DNA from: Candidatus Firestoneibacteriota bacterium
Lineage (GTDB): Bacteria > Oederibacteriota > D2-FULL-39-29 > CAIOVX01
Assembly: GCA_903916325.1 (NCBI GenBank)
Contig: CAIWWK010000055.1
Coordinates: 1 to 38,105 of the forward strand
Length of the DNA: 38,105 bases
Direction: 5' to 3'
Program-made: the position numbers and the translations under genes
Notes under the pieces: model-generated
Seen by the model: the letters and a program-made list of their open reading frames with translations, nothing else
Database searches by the model: none
What the model was told of the DNA's origin: nothing
Shown: positions 15,959 through 23,637 of the stretch, piece by piece
Layout of the letters: the number at the start of each line of letters is the position of its first letter
Position numbering within the stretch: the stretch's first letter is position 1

Positions 15959-16870
15959 ATGCCCGCAATAATAATAGACGGTGAAGCTGTTGCGAAGAAG
16001 ATAAAGGAAGGTTTGAAATCGGAGATAGAGGCTTTCAAAGCGAAAGGCCATCCTCTCCAGCTCGTTGCTGTCCAGGTCGGCGAGAATCCTTCTTCAAAGG
16101 TTTATACCAACCAGCAGAAGAAAGCCTGTGAAGAGATGGGGCTTATTTACAGTCTGAAGGAGCTCCCTGTGGCAACCACGGAGGCGGAACTTCTCAAATT
16201 TGTTGACGAGCTCAATAACGACAAGTCGGTAACCGGGATAATCCTCCAGATGCCGCTTCCGCAGGGAATTAACGCGCGGAATGTCCAGGTAAAGATCTCT
16301 CCCTCCAAAGATGTAGAAGGCCTAAATCCCCACAATATGGGGTTGCTTGTATTCGGAAAGCAGGTAGTGGCGCCTTGCACGGCAATGGGCGCGGTGGAAC
16401 TTTTAAAGAGTACAGGCGTGGAACTTAAAGGCAAGGAAGTGGTGATAGTAGGTCATTCTGAAATAGTCGGCAAGCCTATACTTCTCCTTATGTTACAGTC
16501 TCTGACGGAATCCGCTACGCCCACGGTCTGCCACATTGCAACGAAAGACACTCCTTCGCATGTAAAGAGGGCCGACATAGTCTTTGTCGCGGTAGGCAAG
16601 GCAGGGCTGGTCAAGGGCGAATGGATTAAACCCGGCGCCATCGTAATTGACATCGGCATAAACAGAGTGCCGAACATCGGGCCGGACGGAAAACAACTGG
16701 TAGACGAGAAGACCGGCAAGCCAAAGATGAAGACCGTAGGAGATGTAGAGTTCGACAAAGCGAAAGAAGTCGCCGGAATGATATCTCCGGTGCCCGGCGG
16801 TGTCGGGCCTTTGACCGTTACGATGCTTATTAAGAACACGGTCGAATGCGCCAAAGTGCTGTACAAGTAA
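15959..16870 (+). CDS. folD: FolD methylenetetrahydrofolate dehydrogenase/cyclohydrolase, altered active site
   Basis: The 303-residue protein matches FolD throughout: PSSKVYTNQQKKACEEMG, ILQMPLPQG, PCTAMGAVELL, the Rossmann motif GHSEIVGKP and PVPGGVGPLTVTMLIKNT. FolD interconverts 5,10-methylene-, methenyl- and 10-formyl-tetrahydrofolate. Two catalytic positions differ. The Lys four residues after the active-site Tyr (E. coli YVASK54, human K56) is Gln 53 here (Y49-TNQQ). The DVDG Asp (human D125) is Glu in DVEG. Human K56Q is reported, as I recall, to keep dehydrogenase but lose cyclohydrolase activity, so this enzyme may be one-sided. There is an extra loop near residues 240-257 (DGKQLVDEKTGKPKMK). 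AGGAGG precedes the ATG by 7. Confidence 0.93.
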   Translation: MPAIIIDGEAVAKKIKEGLKSEIEAFKAKGHPLQLVAVQVGENPSSKVYTNQQKKACEEMGLIYSLKELPVATTEAELLKFVDELNNDKSVTGIILQMPLPQGINARNVQVKISPSKDVEGLNPHNMGLLVFGKQVVAPCTAMGAVELLKSTGVELKGKEVVIVGHSEIVGKPILLLMLQSLTESATPTVCHIATKDTPSHVKRADIVFVAVGKAGLVKGEWIKPGAIVIDIGINRVPNIGPDGKQLVDEKTGKPKMKTVGDVEFDKAKEVAGMISPVPGGVGPLTVTMLIKNTVECAKVLYK

Positions 16871-16888
16871 TACTCAGAAGAAAAACAG

Positions 16889-16918
16889 CAGGGGCCCTCC
16901 AGGGTCCCTGTTTAATTT
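16889..16918 (+). terminator. Rho-independent terminator after folD
   Basis: CAGGGGCCC (16889-16897) pairs with GGGTCCCTG (16902-16910, one G-U) around a TCCA loop, followed by TTTAATTT. Confidence 0.8.
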
Positions 16919-16925
16919 CAGGCGG

Positions 16926-16954
16926 TTGACTTGACGGGTATTATATAGTAAGAT
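16926..16954 (+). promoter_or_regulatory. Promoter for the TolC/MacA/MacB operon, nearly leaderless
   Basis: TTGACT (16926-16931), a 17-base spacer and TAAGAT (16949-16954). The expected +1 is about 16961, one base before the tolC ATG at 16962, and no ribosome-binding site precedes that ATG. Confidence 0.55.
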
Positions 16955-16961
16955 TAAAGCC

Positions 16962-18269
16962 ATGAGAAAAGCCTTCTGCGCATTACTGTTGCTGATTTTT
17001 CTCCTTTGCAATCCCCATGCCGGCATAATTTCACTAAAAGATTGTGTTGATAAATCCATTACTTCCTCAACCGCTGTTTCACAATCTGCGCAGGACCTCC
17101 GCAAAGCCGTAAATGACGCGGGTATCTACCGCGCCCCCTTCTATCCGTCCGTCGGATTCAGCTTCAATGCTGCGCTTGCAGGATATGACGCGAACGGCAA
17201 TCCGGTAAATCTCTTAACCTTTTATCCCGACAACTATACGGCTACTTTGCAGGCGGGCTACAACCTGTTTAATATGTGGAAAGATTCAGACAAACTGTCC
17301 TATTACATTAAAAAGCAGGAAGAAGCGGAACTTAAACTGGCAAGCGCGAAACAGGATGCCGCGTGGAATAGCATCAAGGCTTTCTATGAAGTGCTTAAGG
17401 CGCAGAAATCGCTTATGGTCTCCGAAATACTCCTGAAACAGCGGCAGGAAAACCTGAAACTCACAGAAAGTTTGTACCGGGCGGGCATAAAATCTAAGAG
17501 CTATTTCCTTGACGCTCAGGTGCAGCTGGCAAACAGCAACATAGCGGTGATAAGCGGAAATAATTCGGTGCTTGCGGCAAGGGCGGCGCTAAACTACCTG
17601 CTCGGTCTTGCTCCCGATGCCGAAACGCTTCCTGAGGATGACCTCAAATTTGTCAAATACGAAAAGAGTGCCGGTCAGGCGCTTCTCTCCGCTTTTAACA
17701 ACAGGCCTGACTGGCTCATCCTGGCAAAAGAGAAAGAAGGGAGCGTTGTTAATCTCGGTCTTGTTGAACGGGACCTGCTCCCCTATGTAAGTTTGGACGC
17801 TTCATACGGTTTATACCTTGATAAATACGCGAGAGACAGCAGCCTCTGGACTCACAGAGGCGCGCTTGACCAGAACTCCGGCTGGGGAATATCCCTGTCC
17901 TTGAGCTACCCGATCTTTGACGGCGGGGTTAATTCGCTTAAAGCGGAAAATGCAAAAATAGAATTGAAAATATTTGACATTCAGGAGGCTTCACTAAGGC
18001 GTTTTATAAACAAAGAAGTCTTCCTTGAATGGAACGACCTGGACCGAATCTATAAGAACGTGCCCGTTTACGAGCAGCAGGTGGGGCTCTCCAAAGAGAG
18101 CATGGAAATAACGCGGAGCAAGTACAGGGAAGGGACGGCTTCTTTCCTTGAGCTTGTTGACGCGGAAGTTAACTACAGCTCGGCTCAGATAAACTGGTAC
18201 CAGTCAATCTACGATTATAAATCCCAGACCGCGGACCTTCTGAAAGCGATGGGAGTAAAACTGTTTTAA
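16962..18269 (+). CDS. TolC-family outer membrane efflux protein
   Basis: The 435-residue product has a signal peptide (RKAFCALLLLIFLLCNPHAG) and two outer-membrane-efflux repeats of long amphipathic helices. Examples are QDAAWNSIKAFYEVLKAQKSLMVSEILLKQRQENLKLTESLYRAGIKS in the first half and QQVGLSKESMEITRSKYREGTASFLELVDAEVNY in the second. The duplicated YxxG(i/t)aSfleLldA-type pattern is the family hallmark. It is the trimeric outer-membrane channel of a tripartite exporter. Adaptor and permease genes follow at 9 bases and by overlap. Length is usual for TolC-like proteins. Confidence 0.9.
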   Translation: MRKAFCALLLLIFLLCNPHAGIISLKDCVDKSITSSTAVSQSAQDLRKAVNDAGIYRAPFYPSVGFSFNAALAGYDANGNPVNLLTFYPDNYTATLQAGYNLFNMWKDSDKLSYYIKKQEEAELKLASAKQDAAWNSIKAFYEVLKAQKSLMVSEILLKQRQENLKLTESLYRAGIKSKSYFLDAQVQLANSNIAVISGNNSVLAARAALNYLLGLAPDAETLPEDDLKFVKYEKSAGQALLSAFNNRPDWLILAKEKEGSVVNLGLVERDLLPYVSLDASYGLYLDKYARDSSLWTHRGALDQNSGWGISLSLSYPIFDGGVNSLKAENAKIELKIFDIQEASLRRFINKEVFLEWNDLDRIYKNVPVYEQQVGLSKESMEITRSKYREGTASFLELVDAEVNYSSAQINWYQSIYDYKSQTADLLKAMGVKLF

Positions 18270-18278
18270 AGGGGTAAA

Positions 18279-19250
18279 ATGAGAATGAAGACAGCGGTTT
18301 TTTGCGCCTGCAGTCTGGCTCTTTTGTTCTGCGGCTGCAACCGGGAGAATAAACCCTTGCAGGCGAACGGGGCTCCGGTTGAAATCAAACTTAAAGAAGT
18401 AAAGAGAGGCGATATTACCGAAAAACTCTCCGAGGTGGGCAAGTTAGAGCCCTTAAGCTCCGTAAAGGTAAAATCCAACGTGACCGGCACAGTAAAGAAA
18501 CTCCTGGTAGATGACGGGTATACTGTGAAAAGAGGCCAGCTTCTCGCGGTAATCCAACCGGGAAGGGAGGCGGAGCAGTACCAATCGTCAGAGGTACGGT
18601 CGACGGCTTCAGGGGTAATTATAGACAAGTCGGTAGAAGAAGGCGATATGGTGACTTCCGGCCTGTCCGAATATTCCGGCGGCTCCATAATGATGACGAT
18701 AGCGGAAATGAGCAGAATGCTTGTCCGTGTGGACATAAACGAAGTTGATATCGGAAAGGTGAAGGTAGGACTGCCCGCCAAGATACGGGTTGAAGCTTTC
18801 TCCGACAAGCAGATAGAGGGCAAAGTAACAAGAATCTCTCCTATGGCAAAACTGAGCTCGGACGGCAAGATAAATGTGTTCAATACCGAAGTAGAGGTCA
18901 TAACCAAAGTCCCGGAACTGCGTCCGGGCATGAAGACCGTCGTGGAGATAAAACTTGATGAAAGAAAGAATGTCCTTATTCTTCCGATAGAGGCGGTTTT
19001 TGAAGAAAAGGACGATGAGACCGGCGTGAACGAGCAGGTGCTCTATGTCTGCACCGGGAATGATCAGTATGAAAGAAAGAGCGTGAAGACCGGCCTCTAT
19101 GATGAAACTAATATTGAGATACTAGAAGGGGCCGCGGAGAAAGATAAAGTCGCTCTCTCGAAACCAGCCGGTTTAGGCGCCTCCCTTAAAGTAAGCGACC
19201 GTTCCAAGGCAAGAAGAATGCCGGGCGGCACTGTGGGGAGGAGTTTCTGA
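18279..19250 (+). CDS. MacA/HlyD-like periplasmic adaptor lacking the alpha-hairpin, probable lipoprotein
   Basis: The 323-residue protein is a membrane-fusion adaptor. Its N-terminus MKTAVFCACSLALLFCGC suggests a lipoprotein signal with the Cys at about residue 21. The first lipoyl half-motif (VKSNVTGTVKKLLVDDGYTVKRGQLLAVI) is joined to the second (RSTASGVIIDKSVEEGDMV) by only about 14 residues; MacA and AcrA have a long helical hairpin there. A beta-barrel (LVRVDINEVDIGKVKVGLPAKI) and a membrane-proximal domain follow. As I recall, Borrelia BesA is another adaptor without a hairpin. AAAGGGG precedes the ATG. The stop codon overlaps the next gene's CTG start. Confidence 0.88.
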   Translation: MRMKTAVFCACSLALLFCGCNRENKPLQANGAPVEIKLKEVKRGDITEKLSEVGKLEPLSSVKVKSNVTGTVKKLLVDDGYTVKRGQLLAVIQPGREAEQYQSSEVRSTASGVIIDKSVEEGDMVTSGLSEYSGGSIMMTIAEMSRMLVRVDINEVDIGKVKVGLPAKIRVEAFSDKQIEGKVTRISPMAKLSSDGKINVFNTEVEVITKVPELRPGMKTVVEIKLDERKNVLILPIEAVFEEKDDETGVNEQVLYVCTGNDQYERKSVKTGLYDETNIEILEGAAEKDKVALSKPAGLGASLKVSDRSKARRMPGGTVGRSF

Positions 19251-20473
19251 AACTCATCTCGCCTTTTACCGTACTAAAACTCGGCCTGAAGGAGCTGTTT
19301 TCTCACAAGCTCCGTTCATTCCTGACCATGCTCGGAATAGTTCTCGGCACAGGGTCTCTCATCAGCCTCTTTTCCATAGTTGACGGCGGCAAGCAGAACA
19401 GTTTGAACTGGATGAAGGAAGTCGGCGGGCTGGAAAAAGTAGCCGTGCTGAACCAGGAAATCCCGCAGACCGACAGGCTGAAACTGAACCGCTCGAAGGG
19501 CCGCACCACCGGTGACGCCGCGGCGCTCAAGGAGAAGGCCGATACGCTCTCAGTGGTTTCACCCGAGGTTGAACTGTGGACGAGACTGGAATATCAACGG
19601 CGCGCCTACCGGTGTTATGTTTACGGCGGCACTCCGGATTTCTTCACGATCAACAAATATGAAGTTGGACGCGGGAGAGGGATCACCGGGTTTGACCTGC
19701 GCAGGAACGCGAGGGTTGCCGTATTAGGGTCTCGGGTGGTTTCTGAACTCTTCAAGAATGCGGAACCGCTCGGCAAGTACATTTACATAAAAGGCCAGTA
19801 CTTCCTGATAGTCGGGGTGATGAAGAAATATGAGATGTGGTTCGGAAAGAGGAACGCGATAGATTTCAAGAATAACTGGGTTTTTATACCGGTCACCACA
19901 ATGCAGAACCGTATCACCGGCAACGACTCTGTAACCTACCTTAATATCCAGATTAAAGATACAGACCGTATGGACAGCGCCATCCAGCAGGTCAGGAACA
20001 TTCTGCTTAAGCGCCATTTTAATATAGAGGACTTCAAATTTGATACTCGTGAAGAGCAGATGGCCCAGATTCAGCAAAGCACGAATATGTGGTCGTTGAT
20101 ACTGGGTGCGATAGGGTTCATTTCTCTGCTTGTGGGCGGGCTCGGGATTATGAACATCATGCTTGCCTCGGTAACTGAACGCACCAGGGAGATAGGCGTA
20201 AGAAGGGCCATTGGGGCAAAGAAGCACCACGTTCTTTCACAGTTTCTTGCAGAAGCATTCATAATAAGCATTATGGGTGGAGTGCTGGGGATTGTTTTTG
20301 GCATCATAATTATCAAGATATTTGCTACCTTCCCGGACATAACCCCAAAACTCTCCTTCAGCGCTGTTGCCCTGTCTTTCAGTTTCTCTGTATCTGTCGG
20401 GCTTTTTTTCGGTGTTTACCCCGCAAGCAGAGCCGCCGGTCTTAACCCAATTGAAGCCCTTCGCTACGAATAA
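19247..20473 (+). CDS. MacB/FtsX-type ABC transporter permease, CTG start
   Basis: The ORF track starts at ATG 19328, which removes the start of the protein. The frame is open upstream, and the family N-terminus (KLISPFTVLKLGLKELFSHKLRSFLTMLGIVLG) is encoded back to CTG 19247. That CTG sits 5 bases after GGAGG and overlaps the adaptor's TGA as CTGA, like the ATGA junctions here. From CTG the protein is 408 residues: a first membrane helix, a MacB periplasmic core, then three C-terminal helices with GGLGIMNIMLASVTERTREIGVRRAIGAKK and the ending YPASRAAGLNPIEALRYE. There is no ATPase domain and no ATPase gene beside it; an NBD must be supplied in trans. Confidence 0.88.
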   Translation: MKLISPFTVLKLGLKELFSHKLRSFLTMLGIVLGTGSLISLFSIVDGGKQNSLNWMKEVGGLEKVAVLNQEIPQTDRLKLNRSKGRTTGDAAALKEKADTLSVVSPEVELWTRLEYQRRAYRCYVYGGTPDFFTINKYEVGRGRGITGFDLRRNARVAVLGSRVVSELFKNAEPLGKYIYIKGQYFLIVGVMKKYEMWFGKRNAIDFKNNWVFIPVTTMQNRITGNDSVTYLNIQIKDTDRMDSAIQQVRNILLKRHFNIEDFKFDTREEQMAQIQQSTNMWSLILGAIGFISLLVGGLGIMNIMLASVTERTREIGVRRAIGAKKHHVLSQFLAEAFIISIMGGVLGIVFGIIIIKIFATFPDITPKLSFSAVALSFSFSVSVGLFFGVYPASRAAGLNPIEALRYE

Positions 20474-20491
20474 CCAATTTCTGATTTAAGG

Positions 20492-20520
20492 TTGACGAAT
20501 AAAACCTTTAGTGTTATAAT
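20492..20520 (+). promoter_or_regulatory. Promoter for pilD
   Basis: TTGACG (20492-20497), a 17-base spacer and perfect TATAAT (20515-20520) with TGT directly upstream: one of the best promoters in the window. The leader to the pilD ATG is about 47 bases. Confidence 0.85.
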
Positions 20521-20573
20521 GTGAATACTGGTTTGAAGCTAAATAGTCTAACTCAATACAGAACAGGGATAAA

Positions 20574-21353
20574 ATGACAGAGCATGCCTTTCAATCCGTC
20601 ATGATATTTTTGACCGGTCTAATATTCGGCAGTTTTTTTAATGTATGCATATACAGAATACCATCAAAACGCTCTTTGATGTTTCCGAATTCCTTCTGTC
20701 CTCAATGCAAGAAACCGATTCAATGGTATGACAATATACCTTTGCTTGGCTATGCCCTGTTGGCAGGAAAGTGCAGGAGTTGCGGAAAGCCCATTCCCGT
20801 AAGATATCCTCTGGTTGAGGCTTTGACGGGAATACTATTTTTGCTCTTGTTTCTCAAATTCGGTGTTTCCTATATGTTTCTCAGAGGTGTTGTGCTCACC
20901 GGGTTTTTAATTGTTATTGGTTTTATTGATTTCGACACGCAATATATTTATGAAGTTACGACAATTCCGCTTGTTCTGGTTGGGTTATTCCTGAGCCTAT
21001 TGCCAGGGGGCAACCCGTGGAATTCGCTGCTTGGAACCGTAACCGGAGCGGGCATTCTTTATGTAATCGGCATGATAAGCATAGTTTTGTTCAAGAAAGA
21101 GGGAATGGGCGGAGGGGATGTCTATCTTGCCGGCGCAATAGGAGCTTTTCTTGGCTGGAAAGGGGCTATCGCGATGCTTTTTCTTTCCTTTATTGTTGGA
21201 GCTGTGGTGAGCGTAGTTTTAATAGGCCTGAAAATATTGAACCGAAAGTCCATGATTCCGTTCGGGCCCTATATAGCGGCAAGCGCGCTTGCCGTGTTTT
21301 TCTTCGGCGATAAATTGATATGGCTTGTAATGCCGCTTCTGCCTCGTAATTAG
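20574..21353 (+). CDS. pilD: Prepilin peptidase (type IV leader peptidase)
   Basis: The 259-residue membrane enzyme cleaves and N-methylates type IV prepilins. The N-terminus GLIFGSFFNVCIYRIP, two zinc-type Cys pairs (CPQC and CRSC, about residues 42-70) and PVRYPLVEALTG are classical PilD. The aspartyl protease residues lie in IDFDTQYIYE and the GGGDVYLAGAIGAFLG motif. About eight membrane helices are expected. The third acidic residue of the usual D-D-D cluster after IDFD is Glu here, probably conservative. ATG has AGGGAT upstream. It heads the pilus gene cluster, with its own promoter. Confidence 0.95.
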   Translation: MTEHAFQSVMIFLTGLIFGSFFNVCIYRIPSKRSLMFPNSFCPQCKKPIQWYDNIPLLGYALLAGKCRSCGKPIPVRYPLVEALTGILFLLLFLKFGVSYMFLRGVVLTGFLIVIGFIDFDTQYIYEVTTIPLVLVGLFLSLLPGGNPWNSLLGTVTGAGILYVIGMISIVLFKKEGMGGGDVYLAGAIGAFLGWKGAIAMLFLSFIVGAVVSVVLIGLKILNRKSMIPFGPYIAASALAVFFFGDKLIWLVMPLLPRN

Positions 21354-21362
21354 CATGAGTGG

Positions 21363-21391
21363 TTGACTAAATAGAGGGTCTTTGGTACTAT
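21363..21391 (+). promoter_or_regulatory. Promoter for pilMNOQ
   Basis: TTGACT (21363-21368), a 17-base spacer and TACTAT (21386-21391) preceded by TGG. It lies just after the pilD stop. The predicted start near 21398 gives an AT-rich leader of about 54 bases. Confidence 0.7.
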
Positions 21392-21451
21392 TATTAATAT
21401 ATTTCCGTAAAAACATTTGTTTTCAATTTGATTTTTAGGGGTGGTGTACAG

Positions 21452-22534
21452 ATGCCGCACATAGGGCTTGACATAGGCTCCTACAGCGTTAAAGCCTGCC
21501 AGATGAAAGAAAAGGGCGGGAAGTACACTCTTGTTAATTTTGGCGTCGCCGATATTTCAGAAGAACTTATAGAGGGAATGGACCCGGCGCAGAAAGATGT
21601 TTTGGTGTTTGACGCTGTAAAGAGAGTGCTTTCCGACAATAATATCAAAGGCACTTCTTTGAGCCTCTCGGTTTCCGGCGATCAGGTTATAGTGCGCTAC
21701 ATAAAACTTCCTTTTATGACCAGGGAAGAGTTAAAGAGCACCATCAGAATAGACGGTGAGCAGTATATTCCTTTTAATATTAATGAATGCGTGCTGGATT
21801 TCTCAATGCTCGGAGAGATAGTGGAAGAAGGGCAGAAGAAAATAGAAGTACTGCTTGTTGCGGTAAAAGAAGAGGTTGTGAACCAGTACCTTTCCCTGGT
21901 CAAGAGCCTCGGGTTTGATATTACCGTCATAGATGTTGACTGTTTTGCGCTGCAGAACGCTTACGAAGCCGTTTATGGCGTCAAGCCGGAAGAAGTTGTC
22001 GCGCTGTTGAACATCGGCGCCAAATATTCCAATATAAATATCATTGAAGGCGGAGTGACAATGTATTCCAGGGATATCCCGTTTGGCGGAGCCCTGCTGA
22101 CAAAGGATATTGCCCGTGAGCTGGCCTGCACTTTCCCGGAAGCGGAGAAGATTAAGAAGGAGACCGGCGGCATCATTATTGAAAGCGAAGAGACCAAGCT
22201 TACAAGGATTCCCAGTAAGGATGACAAGAAAATAAGGATTTACGGGGCTATGGTGCCTACTATAAACAAACTGATCACTGAAGTCCGGAGGGCTTTTGAT
22301 TTCTATGAATCATCCTCTAAGAAAAAATCTATCACGAAAATTGTCCTGTCCGGCGGCACGGCGAAACTGAGGAACATTGATAAATTCATCAGCGAAAGGA
22401 TGAAACTCCCGGTTGAGCTTTTTGACGCGTTCAAGGACGTTGAAAGGGAAGACCCACGGATAGAATTAAAACTGCAGGAAACATATTTGTACGCTCCGGT
22501 AAGCCTGGGACTCTCGCTGCGGAGGCCTAAATAA
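21452..22534 (+). CDS. pilM: Type IV pilus assembly protein PilM
   Basis: The 360-residue cytoplasmic protein has an actin-like ATPase fold. It shows the phosphate-1 motif IGLDIGSYSVKACQ, VALLNIGAKYSNINIIEGG and the adenosine motif KIVLSGGTAKLRNID. PilM links the cytoplasmic motor to PilN and PilO. I use ATG 21452, not the track's TTG 21428: MPHIGLDIGSYSVK is the family N-terminus, with AGGGGTGG 8 bases upstream. The stop overlaps pilN as TAATG. Length is typical. Confidence 0.95.
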   Translation: MPHIGLDIGSYSVKACQMKEKGGKYTLVNFGVADISEELIEGMDPAQKDVLVFDAVKRVLSDNNIKGTSLSLSVSGDQVIVRYIKLPFMTREELKSTIRIDGEQYIPFNINECVLDFSMLGEIVEEGQKKIEVLLVAVKEEVVNQYLSLVKSLGFDITVIDVDCFALQNAYEAVYGVKPEEVVALLNIGAKYSNINIIEGGVTMYSRDIPFGGALLTKDIARELACTFPEAEKIKKETGGIIIESEETKLTRIPSKDDKKIRIYGAMVPTINKLITEVRRAFDFYESSSKKKSITKIVLSGGTAKLRNIDKFISERMKLPVELFDAFKDVEREDPRIELKLQETYLYAPVSLGLSLRRPK

Positions 22535-23625
22535 TGCTTGAATTAAACCTGGTTCCCGAGAGTTACATTAAGGCCAAAAGAATGGCACGTATACTGGCTG
22601 TCGCCATCGGCGGAGGTATACTGCTTATTGCGATACTTGCGATGTTTTACGTCTACACCATGTCGCAGATCTCAAATCTCAAGGGAGACATTAGCAGGGT
22701 AGAACTGGAGAAAAAGAAGTACGCCAAAACACTGGCCGATATAGAACTCTTAAACTCCAAGACCAAGGCGGTGGAAGAGAGGCTCAAATCAATAGACGAA
22801 CTGCAGGAGCAGCAGGCGCTCTGGATACTGCTTGTTGATGATTTCGGCAAATGCGTGCCAAATAACCTGTGGGTGATCTCGCTTAACAATAAAAGGGAGG
22901 CCGGCGGAACAAGGACTTTTTCCTGCTCCGGCATAAGTCTTTTCAAAGAAGTCATCGCAGACCTGCTTGTAAGACTCAATTCTTCAAAGTTCTACCGTAA
23001 TGTGTCGCTTTCCACTATGGCAGAAACAACTTCGGCAGGGCTGCGCGCCTACAATTTCAGAATAACCTTTACCTCGATTGAAGATAATAAGGTCCTGCCG
23101 CAGAGACTTGTGGGGATAAAAGAGGCAGGAAAAACAGGAATCTTTGACGGCACGTATGTCAACACGACGCTCGGCTGCAGCCTTTCAAAGTCTGAAGGCT
23201 GGAATATCTCGGACAAAACTCCTCTGCCGAATATGCTGGCGGTTATTACGAGGGAGAGAAAGCAGAATTCCGGCAAGTTTTCGCCAAATGTGACGCTTGC
23301 CTCAGAGAGGCTAAAGGAGCAATTCAAGGACTCGAAACTGTACGCGCTCTCGGTGGAAGAATCGCTCAAGAAAACAGTAAAAGGCTACGGCAGGATTTCA
23401 GAGCGCGAGATTTTCATAAAGAACCTGCGGTGTTACGAAACCGTCATAATCTTTAGGTCCCCGTCCCGGCTGGAATCCGGCAAGCAGCTAGAAATAAAAC
23501 AGCGCAGGGTCTATTTTGTAAAGAACAACACCGGGTTCGTGATAAGCTGCACGGATGCGACCTCCGGATTTGAATCCGGACGGGAAGATTTCGAATCCAT
23601 AATAAATACTTTCAGAGTTTTGTAG
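22534..23625 (+). CDS. pilN: Type IV pilus protein PilN with an extra C-terminal PsbP/DcrB-like domain
   Basis: Residues 1-185 are a standard PilN: NLVPESYIKAKR, one membrane helix (about 20-45), a coiled coil and a small ferredoxin-like periplasmic domain. PilN is normally about 180-220 residues, but this protein has 363. The added part begins near residue 190 and contains TLGCSLSKSEGWNISD, a long middle helix and the end RRVYFVKNNTGFVISCTDATSGFE...FESIINTFRVL. That arrangement resembles PsbP / DcrB / Mog1-like domains of secreted bacterial proteins. The domain call is pattern-based and moderate. It would place an extra module in the periplasm at the alignment complex. Overlaps pilM by one base. 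Confidence 0.88.
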   Translation: MLELNLVPESYIKAKRMARILAVAIGGGILLIAILAMFYVYTMSQISNLKGDISRVELEKKKYAKTLADIELLNSKTKAVEERLKSIDELQEQQALWILLVDDFGKCVPNNLWVISLNNKREAGGTRTFSCSGISLFKEVIADLLVRLNSSKFYRNVSLSTMAETTSAGLRAYNFRITFTSIEDNKVLPQRLVGIKEAGKTGIFDGTYVNTTLGCSLSKSEGWNISDKTPLPNMLAVITRERKQNSGKFSPNVTLASERLKEQFKDSKLYALSVEESLKKTVKGYGRISEREIFIKNLRCYETVIIFRSPSRLESGKQLEIKQRRVYFVKNNTGFVISCTDATSGFESGREDFESIINTFRVL

Positions 23626-23637
23626 GAAGGCGGAAAA

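Noticed and set aside
18266-18931. 221-codon antisense ORF across the adaptor gene
   Set aside because: It covers the start of a well-supported gene; sequence is Ser/Thr-rich without domain pattern.
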